From: Burkholderiales bacterium
GTDB taxonomy: Bacteria > Pseudomonadota > Gammaproteobacteria > Burkholderiales > Burkholderiaceae_B
Assembly (NCBI GenBank): GCA_021300475.1
Contig: JAJTDO010000023.1
Span: 1-47,020 of the forward strand
Direction of reading: 5' to 3'
Length of the DNA: 47,020 bases
Part shown: piece by piece, positions 1 to 9,408 of the stretch
How positions within the stretch are numbered: position 1 is the first letter of the stretch
Layout: every line of letters starts with the position of its first letter
The notes under the pieces: generated by a model
The model's database searches: none
What the model saw: the letters and a program-made list of their open reading frames with translations, nothing else
Told to the model about the DNA's origin: nothing
Made by a program: the position numbers and the translations under genes

Positions 1-235
<235 letters not shown>

Positions 236-262
236 AATACAACTGCATTACTTTTAGATCAC

Positions 263-336
263 TGGAGCGGGTGAAGGGAATCGAACCCTCGTCATAAGCT
301 TGGAAGGCTTCTGCTCTACCATTGAGCTACACCCGC
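263..336 (-). tRNA. glyT: tRNA-Gly (anticodon TCC)
   Basis: The reverse complement is a 74-nt tRNA with acceptor GCGGGTG/CACCCGC, discriminator T, encoded CCA, anticodon loop CTTCCAA (anticodon TCC) and T loop TTCGATT. The outermost anticodon-stem pair (position 27 G against 43 A) is a mismatch; the rest of the stem pairs. It is the middle gene of the Tyr-Gly-Thr-tuf operon. Confidence 0.96.
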
Positions 337-442
337 CTGATTCCCTGCTTCGCGTTGCAACCTGCATTTGCGTTACCGCATTTGCAAAACTTTCAACCCG
401 GGAACAAGGCCCCTAAACTTCCAGTAAACTACTTCACATTCT

Positions 443-528
443 TGGTGGAGGAGGTTGGATTCGAACCAACGTAGGCATAAGCCAACAGATTTACAGTCTG
501 CCCCCTTTAGCCACTCGGGCACCCCTCC
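443..528 (-). tRNA. tyrU: tRNA-Tyr (anticodon GTA)
   Basis: The reverse complement is an 86-nt class II tRNA with the long variable arm typical of bacterial tRNA-Tyr. The acceptor stem is GGAGGGG paired with a complementary 3' strand, the anticodon loop CTGTAAA gives GTA, the T loop is TTCGAAT and CCA is encoded. It is the first gene of the operon on this strand, 15 nt downstream of the predicted -10 box. Confidence 0.96.
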
Positions 529-543
529 GAAAGAGAACCACAG

Positions 544-572
544 ATTTTGAACGCTTTTTTATCGATCGTCAA
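544..572 (-). promoter_or_regulatory. Sigma-70 promoter of the tRNA-tuf operon
   Basis: Read on the minus strand, TTGACG (567-572) and CAAAAT (544-549) are separated by exactly 17 nt. These match the -35 and -10 consensus at 5/6 and 4/6 positions, with an A-rich spacer. Transcription would start near 537, just before the mature 5' end of tRNA-Tyr. The -35 box directly abuts the start codon of the divergent ampG-like gene. Confidence 0.7.
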
Positions 573-2111
573 GTGACCTATTCCAAAATACGCTTAATTC
601 GTCTTTTTTCTCTTCTTCCGTTGGGTTTTGCCAGCGGCCTTCCACTGGCCCTGACCGGGCAGGCAATGCAAGCCTGGCTGACACAGGAGGATCTGGATCT
701 GGCCACCATAGGCTTTCTCAGCCTGGTTGCCCTGCCCTACACCTTCAAGTTTCTCTGGGCGCCACTGATGGACCGCTTCGAGCCCAACTGGCTGGGCAGG
801 CGTCGCAGCTGGATTGTGGCCTGCCAACTGGCGCTTGCTGCGGTTCTGCTCGCGATGGCGGGCAGTAACCCGGGTTCAAACTTGCAACAATTCGCGGTGC
901 TGGCAACCTTGCTTGCGTTTTTGTCGGCCTCGCAGGATGTCGTGATTGACGCATACCGGACAGACCTTCTGATGCCTTCTGAGCGCGGGCTTGGCAGCTC
1001 TCTGGCTGTTTTTGGCTACCGGCTGGGCATGATAGTTTCCGGCGGCATCGCCTTTATTTGGGCTGACCCCGCCTCAGGCTGGAACTGGAATTGGTCTCAT
1101 GTGTACAACTTGATGGGCTACATCATGCTGGGTCTTGCGGTCTACAGCTTGTTGGTGCTGCCCAAGATAGTTATTCCGACTCAAATGAAACTGAGCAAAC
1201 CCACAACGGACCTGATCGGTTTTATTGCTGTCTTGCTCACTGTTGCAACTGGATATGGAATAACCAACCATTTTATTGAGCCTGGCCTGACAACGCTTGG
1301 CTTAAGTCTTTCACCCGAGGGGCAGTTGAAGCGTTGGATGCAACTGCTCAGCTTGTTGGCTGGACTGCTGATTACCGTGCCATTGGCAACGCTGGTAACA
1401 CGAAGGATTGGCTTTGAGACGCTGAATGCAGCACTTGACCAGTTTTTTCTGCGCGACAAGGCCATGGGGTTTCTGATTTTTATTGTGCTCTACAAGCTCG
1501 GGGATGCATTTGCAGGCTCAATCACAACCCCGTTTCTCATCAAGGCAGCCGCTTATTCACAGGCCGAAGTGGGTGTGGTGAACAAGGTCATCGGCATCTG
1601 GATGACGATTCTGGGCGCGTTGTTAGGTGGCACGTTGATGATGAGGCTGGGCATGTACAAATCCTTGTTGCTGTTTGGCGTGCTGCAAATGCTTTCCAAT
1701 CTGGGGTTTTATGCCATTGCCGTTTTGGGCAGAGGTGCGCTAGGTGAATTCACGCTTCCCGCTTTCGACTGGGTGATCATTTCCCTGGCCTCGGACAGTC
1801 AGGTTGATGGCCTGCTGTTACTGGCTGTGGCGGTGGAAAACATCACGGGGGGGATGGGCACCGCGGCCATCGTGGCCTTCATCATGTCACTGTGCAACAA
1901 GTCTTTCAGCGCTACGCAATACGCCCTGCTTTCAGCCTTCGCGACGCTGGGGCGGGTGTGGGTGGGACCGATGGCGGGGGTGCTTGCACCCGGCACAGGC
2001 TGGCCGCTGTTTTTCTTGCTGTCCATGTTGTTGGCTGTACCCGGATTGCTGCTTTTGCTCAGACTGCAGCCAAAAATTAACGCACTTGAAACAAATGTTG
2101 AACAAACATAA
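573..2111 (+). CDS. ampG: AmpG-like muropeptide permease (MFS)
   Basis: This is a 512-residue polytopic membrane protein of the major facilitator superfamily. The N-terminus GFASGLPLALTGQ followed by YTFKFLWAPLMDR closely resembles AmpG, the inner-membrane importer of GlcNAc-anhydroMurNAc peptides released during wall turnover. About 13-14 hydrophobic segments are visible, and the length fits AmpG proteins (about 490-550). The start is the GTG at 573; no better start or clear Shine-Dalgarno site exists, because upstream sequence is the divergent tRNA promoter. An SDR gene follows after 30 nt, probably co-transcribed. AmpG fits the wall-metabolism theme of the window; exact substrate is inferred from family. 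Confidence 0.88.
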   Translation: MTYSKIRLIRLFSLLPLGFASGLPLALTGQAMQAWLTQEDLDLATIGFLSLVALPYTFKFLWAPLMDRFEPNWLGRRRSWIVACQLALAAVLLAMAGSNPGSNLQQFAVLATLLAFLSASQDVVIDAYRTDLLMPSERGLGSSLAVFGYRLGMIVSGGIAFIWADPASGWNWNWSHVYNLMGYIMLGLAVYSLLVLPKIVIPTQMKLSKPTTDLIGFIAVLLTVATGYGITNHFIEPGLTTLGLSLSPEGQLKRWMQLLSLLAGLLITVPLATLVTRRIGFETLNAALDQFFLRDKAMGFLIFIVLYKLGDAFAGSITTPFLIKAAAYSQAEVGVVNKVIGIWMTILGALLGGTLMMRLGMYKSLLLFGVLQMLSNLGFYAIAVLGRGALGEFTLPAFDWVIISLASDSQVDGLLLLAVAVENITGGMGTAAIVAFIMSLCNKSFSATQYALLSAFATLGRVWVGPMAGVLAPGTGWPLFFLLSMLLAVPGLLLLLRLQPKINALETNVEQT

Positions 2112-2141
2112 ACGTACAATTGCGGCAGAGGAGATTCAACA

Positions 2142-3002
2142 ATGAAAAACAAAAATCAAGTGATCGTTATTACCGGTGGTGGCCGTGGTTTAGGCGCTTT
2201 GTTGGGACAACGCATTGTAGAGCGCGGCGGCAGAGTGGCCTTGCTGGATGTCAATGAATCCGACCTGAGCGACATGAAACTGAAACTGGGCGCAGAATGC
2301 AACACTTGGGTGTGTGATGTGCGAAGTCTGCCAAACCTGACAGCTGTAATGGCAGAGATCAACAAGGCGTTTGGTCACATCAATTGCGTAGTCGCCAATG
2401 CCGGTATTTTGAGTCTGGGCAGCATTGAGGGTATGGATCCTGACGACTTCCAGCGAACCATGGATGTGAATGTTACCGGCGTTTTTAACACCATCAGGGC
2501 AAGCATTCCCTACCTGCGCCAGTCACATGGTTACCTGCAGGTTATTTCTTCGCTGGCCGCCGCCATACACACACCACTGATGTCGCACTATGCCGCCTCG
2601 AAAGCGGCGGTTGAGGCGCTGGCTGACGTGGCCAGACAGGAACTGCGCCCCGACGGCATAGACGTGGGCTGCGTACATCCGACGTTTACCCACACGCAGA
2701 TGCTCAAAGATGCGCATGCCCAAGGTGGAGACAAACTGTGGTCGCAACACAAAGGCTTGTTCTCTTCGATTGAACCAGAAGAAGTTGTGCATGCCATGTA
2801 CCAGGGCATCGTGAGGCGCGAGCGAAAGACAATCGTTCCGAAACTTCTTGCCCCTGCCATTGTTGCGCCTGGACTGGTGCATTGGGCGATCGAAAAACTG
2901 GGACGTCTGCAGGGCTCAGAAGATGCCGTACAGGCTTGCCAGGAAAATGAAAAGCGCCAGCCAACCCCTTTGAAAAGCAAGACAAAAAAAGCCGCCGCCT
3001 GA
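2142..3002 (+). CDS. Short-chain dehydrogenase/reductase
   Basis: The 286-residue protein has a classical SDR Rossmann fold. It shows the cofactor motif TGGGRGLG near residue 11, the NAG motif (VVANAG) near residue 86, a catalytic Ser in VISSLAA and the YxxxK pair in YAASKAA. The substrate cannot be read from sequence. The cofactor loop gives no firm NAD/NADP preference, although the basic residue after the second Gly leans to NADP(H). The C-terminus is long and Lys-rich. The start has a good ribosome site (GAGGAG, 8 nt before ATG), and the short gap to ampG suggests one transcript. Confidence 0.9.
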   Translation: MKNKNQVIVITGGGRGLGALLGQRIVERGGRVALLDVNESDLSDMKLKLGAECNTWVCDVRSLPNLTAVMAEINKAFGHINCVVANAGILSLGSIEGMDPDDFQRTMDVNVTGVFNTIRASIPYLRQSHGYLQVISSLAAAIHTPLMSHYAASKAAVEALADVARQELRPDGIDVGCVHPTFTHTQMLKDAHAQGGDKLWSQHKGLFSSIEPEEVVHAMYQGIVRRERKTIVPKLLAPAIVAPGLVHWAIEKLGRLQGSEDAVQACQENEKRQPTPLKSKTKKAAA

Positions 3003-3023
3003 AGACCGGGCACTTGGTCTGGC

Positions 3024-3060
3024 TTGATTTGAGAGATTCCCCAACAAAAATTGAAATCAA
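3024..3060. repeat. Inverted repeat before the hydrolase gene
   Basis: TTGATTT (3024-3030) and AAATCAA (3054-3060) form a perfect 7-bp inverted repeat with a 23-nt spacer. It ends 3 nt before the ATG at 3064, in a leader with no recognisable Shine-Dalgarno sequence. It could be an mRNA hairpin hiding the start or a protein-binding site. A chance occurrence in AT-rich sequence is possible. Confidence 0.35.
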
Positions 3061-3063
3061 ACT

Positions 3064-3939
3064 ATGACAAAAACCAGCATTAAAAAGAATGCCCGGGTGG
3101 TTACGCTCGCCCTGCTTGCAGGCTCGACGTTCGCCCGTCCTGGCTATGCGCAAACCACCCCGGGACATGCGCAAGGGTTGCTGGAAACCCTGATTTCAGT
3201 TGAACTGCCCGAAGGCAAGAAACAAGTGGGAGTGCTCTCGCTAAAGACTGGCAGCGATCAACCAACAAAACTGGCCGTGCTTCTGCCGGGCAGCCCTTCA
3301 GTTGTTCGACCCATTGTTGAGGGCAACGTGATGACAAGCGCTGAACTTGCAGGCAACTTTCTGATTCGCGCCAGACGATTTTTGGTTGATGAATCGATCG
3401 CAACGCTGATTGTGGAATGCCAGTCAGGTATTTCAGATCACTGCGACGCAGACTACCAAGCATCGGCCGGACGCCAACAGGATGTGGGAAAACTGATTGC
3501 GGATGTCAGGAAAAAACTTCCGTCTGTAGATCAAGTGTGGCTGGTTGGAACCAGCATGGGGACGATTTCCTCTTCCTTCATGCTCAAGTACGCTCCCTCT
3601 GCTTATGCGGGTGCGATTCACACGGCAGCCATCACAGAGCCCTACGCGAAAAACTCATACAGGGAGCTTGGTGGCTTCGACTACAAAAAAGCGGGTAGAC
3701 CTCAATTTTTGATTCATCACAAAGAAGATCCGTGTTCTCTGACGACATACAGCGGCGCTAAAACCATCAGTGAGAAATATGAATTGCCGCTGATCACTGT
3801 GCTCGGAGGAAGCGGTTTCAACGGGCCGGCCTGCAAGGCACACACGGCCCATGGCTTTAAAGGAAAAGAGAAAGAAGTGATGACAGCAATTGCGCAGATC
3901 ATTAAAACCGGCACTGCCAATCAACTGGAAATTCAGTAA
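3064..3939 (+). CDS. Secreted alpha/beta-hydrolase-fold protein
   Basis: This 291-residue protein starts with a signal peptide (basic MTKTSIKKNAR, then a hydrophobic stretch, cleavage probably after GYAQ). The mature part has an alpha/beta hydrolase layout: nucleophile elbow GTSMG near residue 163, a probable acid in HHKEDPC near residue 220 and a late His in AHGF. It has several Cys residues, as expected of a periplasmic protein. I do not recognise a named family or substrate. It follows the SDR on the same strand and is convergent with glmS. Confidence 0.75.
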   Translation: MTKTSIKKNARVVTLALLAGSTFARPGYAQTTPGHAQGLLETLISVELPEGKKQVGVLSLKTGSDQPTKLAVLLPGSPSVVRPIVEGNVMTSAELAGNFLIRARRFLVDESIATLIVECQSGISDHCDADYQASAGRQQDVGKLIADVRKKLPSVDQVWLVGTSMGTISSSFMLKYAPSAYAGAIHTAAITEPYAKNSYRELGGFDYKKAGRPQFLIHHKEDPCSLTTYSGAKTISEKYELPLITVLGGSGFNGPACKAHTAHGFKGKEKEVMTAIAQIIKTGTANQLEIQ

Positions 3940-3999
3940 CGCTGGAAGTCGCTGGAAATAGCTCGCGTGCGCCGCTGAGTAAGCGGGCATAGCAAGGAC

Positions 4000-4025
4000 G
4001 CTCTGCCGTGGTTCGACGGCAGGGC
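4000..4025. terminator. Hairpin between convergent genes
   Basis: A 10-bp stem (4000-4009 with 4016-4025, one G-U pair) encloses loop GGTTCG. It lies between the end of the hydrolase gene (3939) and the end of glmS (4035), where a bidirectional terminator is expected. No T run follows on either strand, so it is not a canonical intrinsic terminator. Confidence 0.4.
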
Positions 4026-4034
4026 GCCTGCATA

Positions 4035-5876
4035 TCACTCCACCGTGACGCTCTTTGCAAGGTTTCTCGGTTTGTCCACATCAGTGCCCTTCACCAAAGC
4101 AACGTGGTAGGACAACAATTGCAGTGGCAGAACATGCAAGATAGGAGACAGGTGACCGGCGTGGTCGAGCAGTTTAAGCACATGAACGCCGGGGCTTGCC
4201 GTGAGCTTGGTGTCGCGGTCGGCGAAGATGAAAAGCTCTCCCCCCCTTGCGCTGACCTCTTGCAGATTGGATTTTAACTTCTCAATCAGTGTGTCATTGG
4301 GGGCTACCGCGATGACGGGCATGTTGCTATCAACCAAGGCCAAGGGGCCATGCTTCAATTCACCGGCGGCATACGCCTCAGCGTGGATATAACTGATTTC
4401 TTTCAGCTTTAAGGCACCCTCAAGCGCGATGGGATAGTGAACACCCCGACCGAGGAACAAGGCGTGTTCCTTGTTGGCAAACAGGGGCGCCCACTTCTTG
4501 ATTTCAGGTTCAATTTCAAGCACCTTGGCAACCGCCGCTGGCAAGTGCCGCAACTGCGCCAGCAACATGCCTTCTTGCGGACCTGACAAACGACCACGAA
4601 TTTTCGCCATCACGAGCGTCAGCGTAAACAGCGCCGCCAGTTGGGTGGTGAAGGCCTTGGTGGACGCAACTCCAATTTCCGGGCCAGCACGGGTCAGAAA
4701 CTTCAGCCGGGAAGCGCGTATGAGTGCAGATTCCGGCACGTTGCAAATGCTCAGTGTGTGTTCAACACCCATGGCGAGTGCGTGGTGTAGCGCCGCAAGC
4801 GTGTCAGCCGTTTCACCGGACTGGGAAATGGTGATGACCAGCGTATTGGGCAGGCAGACGCTTTCACGGTAACGGTATTCGCTTGCAATTTCCACAACGG
4901 TGGGCACGCCGGCAATTGACTCAAGCCAGTAGCGCGCAACCGATGCTGCATGAAAGCTGGTTCCGCAGGCCAGAATGAGAATCTGGCTGACTTGATTCAA
5001 AATGGGCGAAGCATCTGCCCCAAACAGCTCGGGATTGATGGATTGCGCGTTGGAAACCATCTCAAGCGTTGCGGCGATGGCGCCTGACTGCTCGAAAATT
5101 TCCTTTTGCATGTAGTGCTGATAAGGGCCCAGATCGACGGCATCTGCCGACAACTGGCTGGTGACCACCGGTCGCTGGGCAAGGTTGCCTCTGGCATCAA
5201 AAATTCGCAGGTTTTTATCGGTGGCACAGAGGATGTCGCCCTCTTCCAGATAAATGATTTTTTTGGTCTGGGAAATGAGTGCGGACGCATCGGAGGCAAT
5301 AAACAATTCCGCATCGCCCACCCCCACCAGCAAAGGCGCACCTTTTCTACCCGCCACCAAGGTGTTGGGCGCATTCGAAGAAATGAGCGCAATGGCAAAC
5401 GCGCCGTGCAGTTCTGCGGCTGCGGCTTGCGTGGCCGCCAATAAATCGGCGCCGGCCACCATTTTTTGATGTACCAGATGCGCAATGACTTCCGTGTCGG
5501 TGTCGGAATGGAACACGTAGCCGTCCACCATGAGACGCCTTCTGACCTCATCATGGTTTTCAATGATGCCGTTGTGCACCACTGTGACTGCAAACCCCTT
5601 GCCTTCGCTCATGTGTGGGTGTGCGTTGCGCTCGCTGGGAATACCATGGGTGGCCCAACGGGTGTGGGCAATGCCCAGACGGGCGTCAAGGTAGGCGGCG
5701 TGCAATTCGAGTTCGGAGACCCGGCCGACACTTCTGGCGCGCTGGATCTGGTGGTCTTCCATGTTGGCAATAGCAAGACCCGCGGAATCATAGCCTCGGT
5801 ATTCAAGACGTTTTAAACCGTCGATCAGGAAAGGTACGCAATTGGTTCGCGTAATGGCGCCCACGATGCCGCACAT
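4035..5876 (-). CDS. glmS: Glutamine--fructose-6-phosphate aminotransferase
   Basis: GlmS makes glucosamine-6-phosphate from fructose-6-phosphate and glutamine, the first committed step to UDP-GlcNAc for peptidoglycan and LPS. The 613-residue protein begins MCGIVGA, leaving Cys2 as the glutaminase nucleophile. It has the class II amidotransferase features RLEYRGYDSAG, HTRWATHG and HNGIIENH, then two SIS sugar-isomerase domains (ISQSGETADT, GVASTKAFTTQ) and ends with the usual KSVTVE. Length matches the family (about 610). It lies 9 nt downstream of glmU, so the two are co-transcribed. Confidence 0.98.
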   Translation of the reverse strand: MCGIVGAITRTNCVPFLIDGLKRLEYRGYDSAGLAIANMEDHQIQRARSVGRVSELELHAAYLDARLGIAHTRWATHGIPSERNAHPHMSEGKGFAVTVVHNGIIENHDEVRRRLMVDGYVFHSDTDTEVIAHLVHQKMVAGADLLAATQAAAAELHGAFAIALISSNAPNTLVAGRKGAPLLVGVGDAELFIASDASALISQTKKIIYLEEGDILCATDKNLRIFDARGNLAQRPVVTSQLSADAVDLGPYQHYMQKEIFEQSGAIAATLEMVSNAQSINPELFGADASPILNQVSQILILACGTSFHAASVARYWLESIAGVPTVVEIASEYRYRESVCLPNTLVITISQSGETADTLAALHHALAMGVEHTLSICNVPESALIRASRLKFLTRAGPEIGVASTKAFTTQLAALFTLTLVMAKIRGRLSGPQEGMLLAQLRHLPAAVAKVLEIEPEIKKWAPLFANKEHALFLGRGVHYPIALEGALKLKEISYIHAEAYAAGELKHGPLALVDSNMPVIAVAPNDTLIEKLKSNLQEVSARGGELFIFADRDTKLTASPGVHVLKLLDHAGHLSPILHVLPLQLLSYHVALVKGTDVDKPRNLAKSVTVE

Positions 5877-5885
5877 AGAAACTCC

Positions 5886-7265
5886 TTAGTCTTTTTTCTC
5901 TGGAACAACGTCTTTTTTAAGGGGACGCTTCCAACCTGTAACAGTCAATTGCTTTGGCCTGGAAACGGTTAGCTGCCCGGCAGGGGCGTCTTTTACCAGC
6001 GTGGTTCCAGCACCCAATGTGGCGCCTGCGCCGACACGCACGGGGGCCACCAGTTGTGTGTCTGAACCGATAAAGACATCGTCCTCGATGGTGGTACGGT
6101 GTTTGTTGGCACCGTCATAGTTGCAAGTGATGCTGCCGGCACCGATATTCACACGGGCCCCGACATCGGCATCGCCCACGTAAGCCAAATGGTTGGCTTT
6201 GGATTGTTTGCCGATATTGGAATTCTTGATTTCCACAAAATTTCCAACATGCACGGACTCTGCCAACTGGGTGCCCGGGCGCAAGCGCGCATAGGGCCCA
6301 ATGTGCGACTGCGCACCCACCTGGGCTTTTTCAAGGTGGCAATACGCTTCCAAGCGCGTGCCGGCAGAGAGCGTGGCATTTTTGACGACGCAATAAGGCC
6401 CGATGCTGACGTTGTCTTCAAGAACGACATCGCCTTCAAAAATACAACCCACATCAATAAACACATCTCGGCCGCAGACCAATGACCCGCGCACATCGAT
6501 GCGCTGCGGATCTGACAAGGTAACCCCTTGGGTCATCAACTTGCGGGCAAACTGTTCTTGGTAAATACGTTCAAGTTGCGCTTGCTGTTCTCGGGAATTG
6601 ACACCGAGAACCTCCCACTCGAATTCGGGCTGGCAGGTATTGACCAAGACGCCATCGCGGTGGGCTGACGCAATGATGTCTGTGAGGTAATACTCTTTTT
6701 GGGCGTTATTGTTTTCCAATGAGGACACCCAACGCCTTAGCATGGCGGTAGGAACCAGCATCAGCCCCGTATTGACCTCGCGAATCTGCTTTTCAGACTC
6801 GTCGGCATCTTTTTCTTCAACGATGCGGGTGACTTCGTCAGATTGATTTCTGACGATGCGACCGTAACCTTTGGGCTCTTCCAGTAGCAGGGTCATTAGA
6901 CCAACATGGTGATCGCCGGCGACATCTATTAACTTTTGCAAAGAGACTGCGGACGTGAGTGGAACATCGCCGTATAAAATCAGCGTGGGGAATTCATCGC
7001 TCAAAAACGGCAAGGCCATTTGAACCGCGTGCCCGGTGCCCAACTGCGGAGCCTGAAGCGCCCAGTGAATGTCTTGCCCGGCGAAGGCGGCTTGTACTTG
7101 ATCTGCACCGTGTCCGTAGACGACAATGGCGCGCCGCAACTGTGTTTGTCTGGCCGTATTGAGTACGTGTGCCAGCATGGACACACCGGCAATCGGGTGC
7201 AGTACCTTGGGCAGGTTTGAGTGCATGCGAGTGCCTTTACCCGCGGCGAGAATAATCACATTCAT
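5886..7265 (-). CDS. glmU: Bifunctional GlmU uridyltransferase/acetyltransferase
   Basis: GlmU acetylates glucosamine-1-phosphate and then attaches UMP, giving UDP-GlcNAc in the cytoplasm. The 459-residue protein has the pyrophosphorylase motif LAAGKGTRM at the N-terminus, YGDVPL, and a C-terminal left-handed beta-helix of hexapeptide repeats with the acetyltransferase signatures EIKNS and NYDGANKH. It is followed directly by glmS. The ATG at 7265 has no clear Shine-Dalgarno site. The start codons of glmU and the divergent lipoprotein gene are only about 26 nt apart, so the glmU promoter must lie inside that gene. Confidence 0.98.
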   Translation of the reverse strand: MNVIILAAGKGTRMHSNLPKVLHPIAGVSMLAHVLNTARQTQLRRAIVVYGHGADQVQAAFAGQDIHWALQAPQLGTGHAVQMALPFLSDEFPTLILYGDVPLTSAVSLQKLIDVAGDHHVGLMTLLLEEPKGYGRIVRNQSDEVTRIVEEKDADESEKQIREVNTGLMLVPTAMLRRWVSSLENNNAQKEYYLTDIIASAHRDGVLVNTCQPEFEWEVLGVNSREQQAQLERIYQEQFARKLMTQGVTLSDPQRIDVRGSLVCGRDVFIDVGCIFEGDVVLEDNVSIGPYCVVKNATLSAGTRLEAYCHLEKAQVGAQSHIGPYARLRPGTQLAESVHVGNFVEIKNSNIGKQSKANHLAYVGDADVGARVNIGAGSITCNYDGANKHRTTIEDDVFIGSDTQLVAPVRVGAGATLGAGTTLVKDAPAGQLTVSRPKQLTVTGWKRPLKKDVVPEKKD

Positions 7266-7291
7266 AGATGAGAATGGAGCGAGGAATTAAG

Positions 7292-8146
7292 GTGAAGAAG
7301 TCTAACACGCGAGTCTTGTTCCTGAGCCTGTGTTTTTTTATGACACTGTTGTGCTCTGGCTGCGGTTTCGTCGGCTTGGGGTACTCCCAAACAGACAGAA
7401 TTACGCTTTGGTGGCTAGACCGCTATCTGGACCTGAGCTCAGCCCAAAAAGAGCTGCTCAGACCTCAGTTGGCGCAGACATTGGCATGGCACAAGGAGAA
7501 GGAACTGCCCCTGTATGTATCGTTGATTGAGACGCAGGTGGAGCCGCTTCTTGCAAAGGAAAACATCAGTCAGAAAGAGCTGATGAAGGTGATAGACATC
7601 ATGGAATTGCGCTACACGGCGCTGGCTCAAAAAGCAGGCAGCGCAGCGGAGCCCGCCTTGTCTAAAATGGATTCAACGCAAATCGCATTTGTTAAGCAAG
7701 CCTTTGAAAAATCTAATAAAAAATTCAAAAGCAAGCACCTTGACACACCCATGGCAGAGATTAGAAAACGCCGGGCAGATGACTTTGTGGATTTGCTGGA
7801 TGACTGGTTTGGAACGCTGACCGAGGCCCAGAAAACGCTGATTGAAGAGCATTATAAAAACCGCTCGATTGACAACATGTTGTGGTGGGAGGAACGATTG
7901 GTCAGACAGCAATTGGTGCTTAAGGCCCTGCAGAGAGGCACTAGCGAACCCGGCCCCTCACTGGGGGATGCGTTGGTCTCTTTGTTGGAGCCTGTCAGCG
8001 ACAAAGGAAAAATTTATTTGCTTCAGACACACAAAGACACGACTGATCTGCTCTCGCAATTGTGGCAAAGCAGTTCTCCCGAGCAAAAAAAAGCCGCCCG
8101 GGAAAAATTAATTTATTGGAAAAAACAGATCAGTAAATTAATGTGA
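7292..8146 (+). CDS. DUF6279-like lipoprotein
   Basis: The protein has a lipoprotein signal peptide with lipobox LLCSGC, then a mature, mostly helical, charged domain with repeated Trp and Leu heptads and a short motif TLWWLDRYLDLS. This resembles DUF6279 lipoproteins, whose function is unknown. I prefer the GTG at 7292, which has AGCGAGGA 6 nt upstream and gives a normal n-region (KKSNTR). In-frame ATGs at 7268 and 7274 would add 6-8 residues. It is head-to-head with glmU and its 3' end overlaps the convergent FIST gene by 17 nt. Confidence 0.75.
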   Translation: MKKSNTRVLFLSLCFFMTLLCSGCGFVGLGYSQTDRITLWWLDRYLDLSSAQKELLRPQLAQTLAWHKEKELPLYVSLIETQVEPLLAKENISQKELMKVIDIMELRYTALAQKAGSAAEPALSKMDSTQIAFVKQAFEKSNKKFKSKHLDTPMAEIRKRRADDFVDLLDDWFGTLTEAQKTLIEEHYKNRSIDNMLWWEERLVRQQLVLKALQRGTSEPGPSLGDALVSLLEPVSDKGKIYLLQTHKDTTDLLSQLWQSSSPEQKKAAREKLIYWKKQISKLM

Positions 8147-9407
8147 GTATTCCGGTGTAACCATACAAGGTGTCACCGCAAATTTCCCCGCTGGCAAAAA
8201 AACCGATGAGGGGAATGTCACCGAGTTGTTCCCGGATGATCTGCAGTTCTGCACCTGAATGACCAAACATGCTGGCGCCTCTGCCATTGCAGGCAACGTA
8301 GATGGCGCCCATGGGCTGCCTGACCGATTTCATGCCTTGGAAGCCGGCGGCTTGATATTCAGACAGCTTGGGAGCGGGCGCATCCAGCTCATCCCTGAGT
8401 TCGGCACAGATCCGAATGAGGTCGGAGCGGGCAGCGGATTCGTCCCTGACACAAAAAACCAGACGTTCCCCGGGTTGTGCCCTGTCTGCGATCGCCAAAG
8501 ACCGGCGATTGGGCTCAAGACCCACCACCGGGCGAACCCGGTATTCCTGATGTTTGGAACCCGCACCGGCGCCGGCAAAACGCAAATAGTGTTCGGTCTT
8601 TGCAGCGTCTTCGCTACGCAAACCCACAAACAGACCGTTGGAAACCCGACCCGAAATAATGGCTGCCGCCTCATCCAGACTTTGATTGGCCAAGGAGCCG
8701 TCATCTAGCCCCAAGTCTCGCATCAGTACGTCAAGTGCAGGCTCGTTGTCGAGCTCAATGGCAAACTGACCATGGGAGCGTGTAACCACATGTTCCGGCC
8801 CTACCGGCTGGCAACCTTGGGTGAGCCGGACATCAATGTCAACATTTTCAGCGAACAATAGGCCGGAGACGCCACCTTGAACAACCTCACGGGCAATTTG
8901 CACCGCGGGCCCCTGATTGGAGATAAGACCGCCCACGATGTTGTCGGATGTAAATTTGGTGGCGAGGTCTTGGATGAGATCTGTGATGTCATCCACCGCG
9001 GGGTCGATGTGAACCAGACCTGAGGCCATGGCGTCCCTGCCTGCCTTGTTCAACGTTCCCGCTTTTGGCAAGGGCAAACGACCGGAAAAAATACGGGCGC
9101 TGTCTGCAGGAAACTCCATCAACATAATGACGATGGCAGGCTCTTGAAAATATTCGGCGCCTGTGGCGCAAACCCCGGACGCACTCGCCCCCACCCATTC
9201 GGAAAAACCGGTTTTCCGAATGAGGAAATTAAGGATGGACTGCGCATGCTCTGCAAAAGCATCGGTAAAGTACACCAAGCCGATTTTTTGCTGGCGCGAA
9301 CGGTCAGGCGCAAACTGTTCGAGTTGCAACTGCCCCTCGATTTGTGCCAAAGCCAGCTCTATTGCACCTTGCCAGTTGGGGTGTGTGGCATGCCCGAAGC
9401 GAAACAT
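8130..9407 (-). CDS. FIST-domain sensory protein
   Basis: The 425-residue protein has no signal peptide or membrane segment. An N-terminal FIST domain (Ala-rich start, IGLVYFTDAF, VGASASGV) is followed by a FIST C domain ending in the typical run GFFASGEI...YGYTGILTLIY. FIST domains are thought to bind small ligands such as amino acids in signalling proteins. Here the protein stands alone, without a kinase or cyclase domain. Its ATG comes one base after the phaM stop, so it is probably translated from the same message; a link to granule metabolism is only suggested by this pairing. Confidence 0.85.
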   Translation of the reverse strand: MFRFGHATHPNWQGAIELALAQIEGQLQLEQFAPDRSRQQKIGLVYFTDAFAEHAQSILNFLIRKTGFSEWVGASASGVCATGAEYFQEPAIVIMLMEFPADSARIFSGRLPLPKAGTLNKAGRDAMASGLVHIDPAVDDITDLIQDLATKFTSDNIVGGLISNQGPAVQIAREVVQGGVSGLLFAENVDIDVRLTQGCQPVGPEHVVTRSHGQFAIELDNEPALDVLMRDLGLDDGSLANQSLDEAAAIISGRVSNGLFVGLRSEDAAKTEHYLRFAGAGAGSKHQEYRVRPVVGLEPNRRSLAIADRAQPGERLVFCVRDESAARSDLIRICAELRDELDAPAPKLSEYQAAGFQGMKSVRQPMGAIYVACNGRGASMFGHSGAELQIIREQLGDIPLIGFFASGEICGDTLYGYTGILTLIY

Positions 9408-9408
9408 T

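Noticed and set aside
2704-3174. A 156-residue minus-strand reading across the SDR/hydrolase boundary
   Set aside because: It is antisense to two well-supported genes and shows no domain or conserved pattern.
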